A DNA stretch of 64,000 bases from Mesorhizobium sp. AR02 (GTDB taxonomy: Bacteria > Pseudomonadota > Alphaproteobacteria > Rhizobiales > Rhizobiaceae), in NCBI RefSeq assembly GCF_024746835.1, contig NZ_CP080531.1, positions 6,964,001-7,028,000 on the forward strand, read 5' to 3'. This document shows positions 56,921 through 64,000 of the stretch, one piece after another; the first letter of the stretch is position 1; every line of letters starts with the position of its first letter. The translations under genes and the position numbers were made by a program. The notes beneath the pieces were generated by a model that had not been told where the DNA came from, searched no databases, and saw only the letters and a list, made by a program, of their open reading frames with translations.

Positions 56921-57768
56921 CTATGTCACTGTGACTTCTTCATACCGCTCATTGAGTGTATTCCGTTGATCCCCGGTTAAACGAAATCCGTCTAACCAAA
57001 TTTTCTTTAGTGAAGGCAGTTTATATAATCTAGGTAAAGTGCCTTCCACTGTGAAAATTGTCTGTTCATCATGACCGCCAATTGACAAATAATCTAGGTT
57101 TGGAAGTTGTGCTAACATGTCAATATCGGACTCGACGATATTTACTGACCAAATATCAAGTTTCTTCAATTGAGTCATCGAGCAAAGCTTCTCCAAGCCG
57201 ATTTTTGTGATTTTAGTACAGCCTAACTCCAAACTCGTAATTGTCGTCGATCGCGCTACCAATCCTGCAAAATTGTCGTCAAAATTCGAGTCTTCGAAAT
57301 CCACCTCTGTCAGTAGCGGTTTCTCTAAAAGCGCTAATATTGAATCTTCTGTTATGTGCGCCCTTTGTGCAACCAATTTTTGTAAATTTGGAAGTTTTGC
57401 GATTTCCAATAGATCGCTGCCGTTCAAACCATAGAGGCAACTAAAATATTTCATATTGCGCGCATTTTCAAACCCACTTAGTCGTCCAGATGGTTTCAAT
57501 CCGAACAAAACTAGCTCCGTCAAATTTGGCCGTGAAATTAAATAGCGAACAGCAGCACGAGTGGTATCGCACCAAATTGAAATATTGAATACAGATCGAA
57601 TTGCCTCAATTTTTTTGCATCAGCGACTGAAAATAATTTCTGACGGCGTATATAAATTTCATCAAAATGCTCATTTGCTAAAAACTCTGCCGTGTGACGG
57701 TCAGTCAATGGACCTTCGCCCTCAACATCCAATTTGAAATTCATTTTCTTGGGCATTTCAACGCGCAT
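56921..57768 (-). pseudogene. leucine-rich-repeat protein gene, frameshifted at an A7 tract
   Basis: Two adjacent frames together encode a protein of about 281 residues. The first part (57768 down to about 57616) reads KLDVEGEGPLTDRHTAEFLA and ends ..KLFSVADAKK. One added A in the run of seven A (57610-57616 on the minus strand) continues it as IEAIRSVFNISIWCDTTRAA and then into leucine-rich repeats: LPNLQKLVAQ, SITSLELG-like, MTQLKKLDIW, LPNLDYLSIGG, LPSLKKIWLDG. The DNA is strongly AT-rich compared with both flanks, suggesting transfer. As written, the frame stops at 57538. It overlaps the end of the PAP2 gene by 11 nt. Confidence 0.72.
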
Positions 57769-58600
57769 TCGGCTTGGACCCTTGTCGCCTACCGAACCAT
57801 GTCAGCCGAAACGTCTTCTTGCGACCCGGCAACCCCGACGCTGCCGGACGGAAGATGAAGCCGAGCCGGGCAAAGACCAGCCCGCAGGCGAGCGCAAAGG
57901 CGCAGCCAAGACCAAAGCCGGCGACCGTGTCGCTCGGATAGTGGGCGCCGACGAAAACCCTGGTCGAGGCGAAACAGGCGGTTATCACCAGGGCGATATA
58001 CCAACGCCTCGGAAACAAAAGCAGGAGAACGCCGAAGACCGCCCCCATCGTCGTGGCATGGCCGGACGGAAAGCCAGCGAAGCGCGCATCAAAGGCGAAG
58101 GGATGCAGGGCGAGCACACCAAAATCCTGGAAGTAGAGCGGACGCGCCCGGCCGATCGCATATTTCAGGACATTGACCAGCAGCCCGGACAGGCCGACGG
58201 CACTCAGCACCAGAAAAGCCAGGCAAGTCCAGTTGTAGACGAGCATCAGCGATCGCCGTGAAAGGCTGCGCCAATCGATCAGATTGGCCGCGACGAGCAA
58301 AAGCGCTGACGGGATCAGGTACCAGCCGCCGAGAGCGAACTGGGTCAGGAATTCGGCAAGCCTGGCTCCCGACCATTGGCCATGAACCATCCCTGCCGGT
58401 GTATCGAGGCGAACGAATGCCGCCGCCGTCAGCAACACCCAAACCAGCCCCCAAACCGGCCATGCAATGTTGGGGTAACGCACCGGACGAACGGCAAAGC
58501 GCCTTCTCACGATCTGCATTGTGTCGCGAAAATTGCTCAGGGATCGGCGCCCTACCCCAAGGAGCCAACTGGAAACGGAAGGGCGCGATTTTACGAGCAT
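57758..58600 (-). CDS. PAP2 superfamily membrane phosphatase
   Basis: A 280-residue membrane phosphatase of the PAP2 family. The three catalytic motifs are KYAIGRARP near residue 144, PSGHATTMG near residue 177 and STRVFVGAHYPSD near residue 211. There are about six membrane helices. Family members dephosphorylate lipid phosphates such as undecaprenyl pyrophosphate, phosphatidate or lipid A. The neighbouring GT39/LABN/GT2 operon suggests work on envelope lipids, but it is a separate transcription unit by spacing (45 nt). ATG 58519 is an alternative start that removes 27 residues. Confidence 0.9.
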   Translation of the reverse strand: MLVKSRPSVSSWLLGVGRRSLSNFRDTMQIVRRRFAVRPVRYPNIAWPVWGLVWVLLTAAAFVRLDTPAGMVHGQWSGARLAEFLTQFALGGWYLIPSALLLVAANLIDWRSLSRRSLMLVYNWTCLAFLVLSAVGLSGLLVNVLKYAIGRARPLYFQDFGVLALHPFAFDARFAGFPSGHATTMGAVFGVLLLLFPRRWYIALVITACFASTRVFVGAHYPSDTVAGFGLGCAFALACGLVFARLGFIFRPAASGLPGRKKTFRLTWFGRRQGSKPNAR

Positions 58601-58645
58601 TGGGAATTCGACCCCATTGTTGCTGTCATGGGCATCGACGAGCCG

Positions 58646-60295
58646 TCATGGGGCGACACGATAGAGGCCAAGCGACAATTTGTCTCCCGACGAATAGTTG
58701 AGGCCGTCGATCTCGGCGACACGGTTGACCGATTTGCCTTGCACCGACAGCATGCCATTCAGTTTCTGCTCGTCCTCGATCGGCGTCAGCCCCAACGCGC
58801 AGGCAGGATCGGCAAGCAGATGTTGCGCCACGCCGCCGACATCGGTCAGCACCGTCTTGGTGCCCACCAGGAACACCAGGCTCGGTTCCTGGTACCGTGC
58901 CGAGGCCAGCACCGTCGTGTCGCAAGGTTTGTTGGCAAGCACCGCCTGCTTGATCGCCGGGCTCAGCCAGATCGGCTTCAGCGACGGCGCGATGACGCCG
59001 AACAGCAAGGCATAGGTGATGCCGGCACAGGCGGCGGTGGCTCCGATGCGGGGCAGCGGCACCTGCAACTGCCGCGAAAAAGCGAAATAGCCCGTGCCGA
59101 GTGCGGCGGCGGCGGCCGGAATGCTCCACCAGGAGAAGGTGTGGGTGAGGTAGATCGGTGCCCCGATGCAGACCGCGGCAAGGCCGAGGCTGACCACCAC
59201 CAGGCCGAATGCGGTCGACCACCACAACCATTGCTGCCAGCGCTTGAGCGGTGCATTGGCATCCTCCGGCGGCAATGTCAGCAGCCAGCCGATCAGCAGC
59301 GCCATGCCGGGATAGGCCGGCAGGACATAGTGCGGCAGCTTCGTCGGAATGAGTTCGAATACGAGCCAAAAGGGGATGTACCAGGCGAGGCAGAAGCGCA
59401 GCCTGACATCGTCGCGCAGACGGTTGAGGGCCTGGAGGCCAGCACCGACCGCGATCAGCCCAAACGGCCACATGAACAGCGAATAGGTCAGCATGTAGAA
59501 GCCGGGCGGCAGGCCGTGCGATTCCTCGCCCGAAGCAACCTTGCCGAGCATGTCCTTGCCGACAGCCTGCTGCAGGAAAGCACCGTGGCTCTTCCAGGTG
59601 ATCGCGGCAAGCCAGGGCAGCGCTATCACCACGACCAGCAACAGGCCGCGTCCAATCCTGAGTTTCGACAGCCAGCGCCCATCGCGTTCGAAGGCGAACA
59701 GCACCGCGATGGTCAGCGCCGACAAAAGCGGCGCAATCGGTCCCTTGATAAGGATCGCCGCGCCTTGCGCGATCCAGAAAATCCACCAGAGATGGCCGGC
59801 GACCGGTTCATTACGGCGCGATGCCAGATAAATCTGCGCCAGCGCACCTTGCGCCGCCACGCAGCAGGCCAGCAGCATCGCGTCGGTCTTGGCGTCACGG
59901 CCCTCGAAGGCCGTGGCGAAGATCGCCGCCATCACAAGGCCTGCGGCGATGCCGGCATTGGCGCCGAAAAGATTGGTCCCCGTCCAGGCGATCGCCAGCA
60001 CCGCAATGGCAATGCCGAGTGCCGAGATTGTACGATAGACCCAGATCGGCGCTTCGGCGCCCTTGCCGCTCAGCGTCACGGCGGCAGATTGCAGCCAGTA
60101 GATACCGACCGGCTTCTGGTAGCGCGAGGCGTCCTGGAAGCGGATGTCGACATAGTCGCCGCTTTCCGCCATCTGCTTGGTCGCCTGGACGAAGCGCGAC
60201 TCGTCGCGGTCGATCGGCGGCAGGGATGCCAGCCCCGAAAGCGTCATCACCAGGCTGAACAGGAAGAGAAGAATGTAGTTCCGGTTCAATGCCAT
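58646..60295 (-). CDS. GT39 (ArnT/RgtD-like) membrane glycosyltransferase
   Basis: A 549-residue polytopic membrane protein of glycosyltransferase family 39 (GT-C fold), like ArnT and the rhizobial Rgt galacturonosyltransferases. The first luminal loop has SLPPIDRDESRFVQATKQMA with the catalytic-type acidic DRDE. QDASRYQKPVGIYWLQSAAV follows, the signature of ArnT-like enzymes. About 12 helices are visible. It would transfer a sugar from a polyprenyl phosphate to lipid A or core sugars at the periplasmic face. The donor could be made by the GT2 encoded upstream in the same operon. Confidence 0.88.
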   Translation of the reverse strand: MALNRNYILLFLFSLVMTLSGLASLPPIDRDESRFVQATKQMAESGDYVDIRFQDASRYQKPVGIYWLQSAAVTLSGKGAEAPIWVYRTISALGIAIAVLAIAWTGTNLFGANAGIAAGLVMAAIFATAFEGRDAKTDAMLLACCVAAQGALAQIYLASRRNEPVAGHLWWIFWIAQGAAILIKGPIAPLLSALTIAVLFAFERDGRWLSKLRIGRGLLLVVVIALPWLAAITWKSHGAFLQQAVGKDMLGKVASGEESHGLPPGFYMLTYSLFMWPFGLIAVGAGLQALNRLRDDVRLRFCLAWYIPFWLVFELIPTKLPHYVLPAYPGMALLIGWLLTLPPEDANAPLKRWQQWLWWSTAFGLVVVSLGLAAVCIGAPIYLTHTFSWWSIPAAAAALGTGYFAFSRQLQVPLPRIGATAACAGITYALLFGVIAPSLKPIWLSPAIKQAVLANKPCDTTVLASARYQEPSLVFLVGTKTVLTDVGGVAQHLLADPACALGLTPIEDEQKLNGMLSVQGKSVNRVAEIDGLNYSSGDKLSLGLYRVAP

Positions 60296-60335
60296 GCTTG
60301 CGCCTGTCTGGTCATTTCTTGATGTGGCCGGCCGC

Positions 60336-60668
60336 TCAATCGACCTTGGTCATCGCCGCCTTGCGCTCATTGGCGATCAGCCAGAGATTTCTGATGTAGA
60401 TGAACATGCCCATCGCCTGGCCGGCGATGAACACCGGATCCTGGCGCTGGATGGCATAGATCAGCAGCAGGCCACCGCCGAACAGCGAGAAGAACCAGAA
60501 GGCGACCGGCACGACGCTGCGCTTGGCCTTTTCCGAGGCAAGCCACTGCACGACAAAGCGCATGGTAAAGAAGAACTGCGCAACGAAGCCGAGCAGGATC
60601 CACGCATCGAATTGCTTGATGAAAACCTGGTGAAGCCAGGTTCCCAGTTCCTGAAGCACGTTAAACAC
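60336..60668 (-). CDS. lipid-A-disaccharide synthase N-terminal domain (LABN) membrane protein
   Basis: A 110-residue small membrane protein with the LABN domain: LGFVAQFFFTMRFVVQWLAS, then SVVPVAFWFFSLFGGGLLLI and YAIQRQDPVFIAGQAMGMFI. Three to four helices are predicted. The domain was named from its fusion to LpxB in some bacteria, but stand-alone copies occur beside polyprenyl-phosphate glycosyltransferases and probably help lipid-linked sugar transfer. It overlaps the GT2 gene by 8 nt and precedes the GT39 gene by 40 nt. Confidence 0.9.
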   Translation of the reverse strand: MFNVLQELGTWLHQVFIKQFDAWILLGFVAQFFFTMRFVVQWLASEKAKRSVVPVAFWFFSLFGGGLLLIYAIQRQDPVFIAGQAMGMFIYIRNLWLIANERKAAMTKVD

Positions 60669-61395
60669 GCTTGATTTCCTCTACTTTTGGCATTCTGCGG
60701 CGCCTGCGGCGCAGCCACCAGACACCGCCGAGATCGAGCGCGCCCTGCAGGCCGCGATCGAAAATGCCGTAGTTCGACTTGCCATGGCGGCGCGAGCGAT
60801 CAACGACATCGCAATGCACGACGCGATAGCCCTCCTGGATGACCAGGGCCGGGACGAAGCGGTGGGTGCCGTCGAAGAACGGCAATTTGCGCAGGACATC
60901 GGTGTGCACAGCCTTCAGGCCACAGCCGGTGTCGCGCGTCTCGTCATGCAGGATGGCGTTTCTCAGCCAGTTGGCAAAGCGCGACGCCAGCTGCTTGACC
61001 TTGCTGTCGCGGCGCTTGAGGCGCTGCCCCTGGGCGGCGCCGAAATCGGGGCCGGCCTGCCGCAAGGCGTCGACCAGCACCGGAATGTATTGCGGATCGT
61101 TCTGGCCGTCGCCGTCGATCGTGGCGACGATGCCGCCACGCGCCGCCCAGGCACCCGAACGCACTGAAAGGCTCTGGCCGGCGGATTTCCGGTGCCGCAA
61201 TTCCCGTACCGGAAACGGGCGAAGCGCCACCTGCTCGGCCAGCACGGCCGCCGTCTCGTCGGTCGAGCCGTCATTGACGATGATGAGTTCGAAGTCGCGC
61301 CCGGTCATCGCCGCCTCGATCTCATCGATCAAGAGCGGCAGGTTTGCCGCCTCGTTCCTGCAAGGAATGACGATGGATATCAATGCGTCCGGCAT
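60661..61395 (-). CDS. GT2 polyprenyl-phosphate glycosyltransferase (DPM1/RgtE-like)
   Basis: A glycosyltransferase family 2 enzyme of about 244 residues, of the dolichyl-phosphate-mannose synthase type but without C-terminal membrane helices. Motifs are LISIVIPCRNEAANLPLLID, FELIIVNDGSTDETA, IVATIDGDGQNDPQYIP with the metal-binding DGDGQND, and RDTGCGLKAVHTDVL. It probably makes a polyprenyl-phosphate sugar used by the GT39 gene downstream. In Rhizobium a comparable GT2 (RgtE) makes the galacturonic acid donor. The start at ATG 61395 is a choice; ATG 61428 is possible. Confidence 0.87.
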   Translation of the reverse strand: MPDALISIVIPCRNEAANLPLLIDEIEAAMTGRDFELIIVNDGSTDETAAVLAEQVALRPFPVRELRHRKSAGQSLSVRSGAWAARGGIVATIDGDGQNDPQYIPVLVDALRQAGPDFGAAQGQRLKRRDSKVKQLASRFANWLRNAILHDETRDTGCGLKAVHTDVLRKLPFFDGTHRFVPALVIQEGYRVVHCDVVDRSRRHGKSNYGIFDRGLQGALDLGGVWWLRRRRRRMPKVEEIKRV

Positions 61396-61707
61396 GTCGC
61401 GTCGGGGCTCTGTCGTCGAATATGGCATTTTGTGGATGCCGTGCGGTGCCGCTCGAGGTCGTGGGCTGCAAGAACCTTTGGCGCGGCGCCTCATTACGCC
61501 AGCCGAAACGATGAAGCAAGCATTCGTGCCGGACGGCTCGCCGCACCGTTTCAACAACGGGTGATCGTCAGGACATCTTGTGATCCTTGGCGCATGGGCG
61601 ATCTCTCGCAAAACCGGAATCTACTTTTGCTCACCGCGCTTGAATGCTAAACGCGCCCGTTCACACATGCCCGGCCGGACCGGGCGGACGCTTTCGGGAA
61701 AGAAACC

Positions 61708-62961
61708 ATGCCTGCCTTCAAATCCGATTTCCTGCGCACGATGAGCGAGCGCGGCTTCATCCACCAGATTTCGGATGAGACCGGCCTCGACCAGCTTTTC
61801 GCCAAGGAGACGGTCACAGCCTATGTCGGCTATGACGCCACCGCCACCAGCCTGCATATCGGCAATTTGATCTCGGCGACCATGCTGTACTGGCTGCAGG
61901 AGACCGGACACCGGCCGATCGCCCTGATGGGCGGCGGCACGTCGATGATCGGCGACCCGTCCTTCCGCGACGACCAGCGCAGCCTTTTGACGCCGGAAGC
62001 GATCGCGACCAACATTGAGGGCATCAAGCGCATCTTCGGCCGCATCCTGCGGTTCGGCGACGGCCCGAACGACGCCATCATGGTCAACAATGCCGACTGG
62101 CTGATGAAGCTCAACTATGTCGAGTTCCTGCGTGATGTCGGCCGGCATTTTTCGGTCAATCGCATGCTGACCTTCGACAGCGTCAAGTTGCGGCTCGACC
62201 GCGAGCAGTCGCTGTCGTTCCTCGAATTCAACTACATGATCCTGCAGGGCTACGATTTCGTCGAACTCGCCCGGCGCCAGAACTGCCGTTTGCAGATGGG
62301 CGGGTCGGATCAGTGGGGCAACATCATCAATGGCGTCGATCTCGGCCATCGCATGGGCACGCCGCAGCTTTACGCCCTGACCACGCCGCTGCTCACGACA
62401 TCGTCCGGCGCCAAGATGGGTAAGTCGGCGAAGGGTGCGGTGTGGCTGAACGGCGATCTCTTCTCGCCCTATGATTTCTGGCAATACTGGCGCAACACCG
62501 AGGATGCCGATGTCGAGCGCTTCCTGAAGATATTCACCCGCCTGCCCCTCGATGAGATCGCGCGGCTGGCCGCACTCGGCGGCTCCGAGATCAACGAGGC
62601 CAAGAAGATCCTGGCCACGGAAACGACGGCGATCGTCCATGGCCGCGAGGCCGCGAACCAGGCCGAGGAAACCGCGCGAAAAACCTTCGAGGAAGGGGCG
62701 CTCGCCGACACATTGCCGACCGTTGGGGCCGACAAGGCAGCACTCGAAGCCGGCGTCGGCATCCTGTCGCTGCTGGTCACCGCCGGGCTGGCATCGTCCA
62801 ATGGCGAGGCGCGGCGGCACATCCAGGGCGGTGCGGTCCGCATCAACGACCAGTCGGTCAGCGACGACCGCCGCATGGTCACGCTTCAGGACCTCGGTCC
62901 GGAAGGTGTCGTGAAGCTCTCGCTCGGCAAGAAGAAACACGTGCTGGTCCGGCCGAGCTGA
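61708..62961 (+). CDS. tyrS: tyrosyl-tRNA synthetase
   Basis: A 417-residue class I synthetase. The HIGH equivalent is LHIGN in [15 protein letters not shown], and the KMSKS loop appears as [11 protein letters not shown]. The tyrosine-binding segment [24 protein letters not shown] is intact. The C-terminal S4-like RNA-binding domain is [20 protein letters not shown]. It is complete, with start ATG 61708. It is divergent from the GT2 operon. Confidence 0.97.
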   Translation: MPAFKSDFLRTMSERGFIHQISDETGLDQLFAKETVTAYVGYDATATSLHIGNLISATMLYWLQETGHRPIALMGGGTSMIGDPSFRDDQRSLLTPEAIATNIEGIKRIFGRILRFGDGPNDAIMVNNADWLMKLNYVEFLRDVGRHFSVNRMLTFDSVKLRLDREQSLSFLEFNYMILQGYDFVELARRQNCRLQMGGSDQWGNIINGVDLGHRMGTPQLYALTTPLLTTSSGAKMGKSAKGAVWLNGDLFSPYDFWQYWRNTEDADVERFLKIFTRLPLDEIARLAALGGSEINEAKKILATETTAIVHGREAANQAEETARKTFEEGALADTLPTVGADKAALEAGVGILSLLVTAGLASSNGEARRHIQGGAVRINDQSVSDDRRMVTLQDLGPEGVVKLSLGKKKHVLVRPS

Positions 62962-63098
62962 CCATCTGTCAGGAGTGCGGCATTCGGATCATTCGCAATC
63001 GCGAAAGCTTCCGGGGGTTCGAGAACCAGACCGGAGCGTATTTACTTGAAGGCGGCGGCCGGATGTGATGCGACCGATCATCCGGCCGGGGGATTCCT

Positions 63099-63202
63099 AG
63101 AGCGTTTCACCGTTTCACAGAAACGGCGAACCGCTCTATCTCCTTGTTTTGACGCAATTCCGGACGGAAAACCGTTTCACACTTTTCCTGGAATTGCTCT
63201 AG
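63099..63202. repeat. dispersed two-hairpin intergenic repeat, copy B
   Basis: A 104-nt element homologous to 9992-10093. First hairpin: AGAGCG...CGCTCT with inner CCGTTT/AAACGG. Second hairpin: GCAATTCCGG/CCTGGAATTGC. The stop codon of the cupin gene (63199-63201) lies within its last bases. Confidence 0.82.
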
Positions 63203-63621
63203 GCAGGTATCAGCATGGCGATGCGATGCACCCCGACCTCCTTGCTTGTATTCGTCGCCTCATCGGTCTTGCCCTTGGAGCAGGTGTATACGTCACCCAC
63301 CTTGAGCTTGAATTCCTTGTCCGCTTTCTTGATGGTGAATGCGCCGGAAGTAATGGTGCATACCATGTCGTTGTCCATCACGGTTTGAGGCGCGTGTGCT
63401 CCGGGCTGAAAGACCACATCGACAATCGAGATGCTCTTATAGGCGGGAATGTCGGAATTGCCGGTGCCGACCTCAACCACTCTAACACCGGGCGCAATCT
63501 CCTTGCCATCCTTCGGGCCGTACTTCTTGGTCTTTGCAGATGCTGCCAGGGTGAACAAAGGCGATACCGCGGCGGCCGTCACACCGAGAGCTATTGCAGA
63601 CCTGCGATTCATGGTTTTCAT
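63199..63621 (-). CDS. secreted cupin-like protein
   Basis: A 140-residue exported protein. The N-terminus MNRRSAIALGVTAAAVSPLF has a twin arginine and looks like a Tat signal. The mature part resembles a small cupin barrel: VVFQPGAHAPQTVMDNDMVC, TITSGAFTIKKADKEFKLKV and GDVYTCSKGKTDEATNTSKE. The usual cupin histidines are few (one in GAHAP, one in VHRIAM), so metal binding is uncertain. The start is ATG 63621 with GGGAGG upstream. A long hairpin lies just before that ribosome-binding site. Its stop lies inside a dispersed repeat. Confidence 0.78.
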   Translation of the reverse strand: MKTMNRRSAIALGVTAAAVSPLFTLAASAKTKKYGPKDGKEIAPGVRVVEVGTGNSDIPAYKSISIVDVVFQPGAHAPQTVMDNDMVCTITSGAFTIKKADKEFKLKVGDVYTCSKGKTDEATNTSKEVGVHRIAMLIPA

Positions 63622-63635
63622 CGCATCCTCCCTAG

Positions 63636-63669
63636 ATGATGGTCACGCACGAAAGTGCATGACCATCAT
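63636..63669. other. 15-bp hairpin with GAAA loop upstream of the cupin gene
   Basis: ATGATGGTCACGCAC and GTGCATGACCATCAT (one mismatch) surround GAAA. It sits between the cysteine-rich small gene and the cupin gene, ending 2-3 nt before the GGGAGG of the latter. It could terminate the former, regulate the latter, or be a protein-binding palindrome. Confidence 0.6.
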
Positions 63670-63751
63670 ATATTAGCACTACCGCAGATAAGCTGCAGAG
63701 GATTCCGCAAGCGTAAGGCCGGCGTCGCGCTAACTTCGCCGGAGGACGTCG

Positions 63752-63985
63752 TCAGCCGCGACAATCTCCGTCGCCACGGGATGCGAGCCGTCCCTGCACC
63801 TCCTGGACCGGTGGGCACGGCACATCTCCAAAGGAGCAGAAAACGCAACAATCCCCCGCCTTTGGCCGAAGCAGCGTCCCGCACCCCTTGCACTCGTAGA
63901 AGAACTGGCAGGCGTCGCGCGGCATAGTTTCACAAGCCCGAAATCCGCAATGCGGACAGGTAAGGGTGGATGTGAGCTGCGTCAT
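63752..63985 (-). CDS. small cysteine-rich protein with GDCCVFC motif
   Basis: A 77-residue protein with several cysteine pairs: LTCPHCGFRACETMP, FFYECKGCGTLLRP and AGDCCVFCSFGDVPCPP. The first two CxxC pairs look like a zinc ribbon, and the GDCCVFCSxGDVPCPP tail is a recurrent motif of short rhizobial proteins of unknown function, as far as I recall. It is probably a cytoplasmic zinc- or metal-binding protein. The start is set at ATG 63985; ATG 63994 would add three residues. It lies at the right edge of the window, so upstream context is not visible. Confidence 0.75.
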   Translation of the reverse strand: MTQLTSTLTCPHCGFRACETMPRDACQFFYECKGCGTLLRPKAGDCCVFCSFGDVPCPPVQEVQGRLASRGDGDCRG

Positions 63986-64000
63986 CACCTGCACCCTGCC

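Noticed and set aside
58376..60322. A 648-codon open frame on the plus strand opposite the GT39 and PAP2 genes
   Set aside because: Its product is rich in R, Q, H and D without any motif, as expected for an antisense shadow of membrane proteins; the minus-strand genes have clear motifs.

Overview
The window looks like a chromosomal segment of an alphaproteobacterium of the order Hyphomicrobiales (Rhizobiales), most likely Mesorhizobium or a close relative. This is inferred from uniformly high-GC coding, the purB / purC-purS-purQ / purL-bolA-grxD order, a sufBCD-sufS-sufT-sufA operon, DUF1476 and DUF1127 proteins, and rhizobial-type palindromic intergenic repeats. No tRNA, rRNA, CRISPR array, prophage or origin was recognised.

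Layout. (1) 0-6 kb, minus strand: a tightly overlapped operon of flavin reductase, MoxR/CoxD AAA ATPase, CoxE-type VWA protein, two XdhC-type proteins and a molybdopterin-binding/MobA-like fusion. This is the accessory set of a molybdenum hydroxylase (CO-dehydrogenase type), with no structural subunits in view. (2) 6-15 kb: a lone periplasmic binding protein coupled to a P1-type self-cleaving peptidase, small DUF proteins, purB, a frameshifted orphan gene, a VOC protein, an RBBP9-type hydrolase, an HpcH aldolase and DUF1476. (3) 15-26.5 kb: de novo purine genes purC, purS, purQ and purL, followed by bolA and grxD. An insertion sequence and a DUF1127/MocR divergent pair lie between purQ and purL. 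(4) 26.6-45 kb: housekeeping genes including a Bcr-type exporter, ttcA, rpsD, an RNase II-family gene, murI, a TrmJ-like gene, icd, alaS and recA (with a LexA-like operator), plus a pseudouridine catabolic pair psuK-psuG. (5) 45-56 kb: a second, inverted copy of the same 1504-bp IS, a TfoX-like gene, a GFA protein, and the suf operon with an IscS-type desulfurase upstream. (6) 56-64 kb: a PaiB-like protein, an AT-rich leucine-rich-repeat gene broken at an A7 tract, PAP2 phosphatase, a GT2 / LABN / GT39 envelope glycosylation operon, tyrS, a cupin protein and a cysteine-rich small protein.

Most interesting points. Both IS copies carry a 108-residue passenger gene that is translationally coupled to the transposase, and its stop codon is completed by the insertion target. 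A two-hairpin dispersed repeat shows compensatory base changes between its two copies. Three genes are each broken by a single-base frameshift (11.4, 16.4 and 57 kb). A very basic secreted mini-protein lies upstream of a long rpsD leader. Functional names rest on sequence motifs and family knowledge; nothing was searched or computed.
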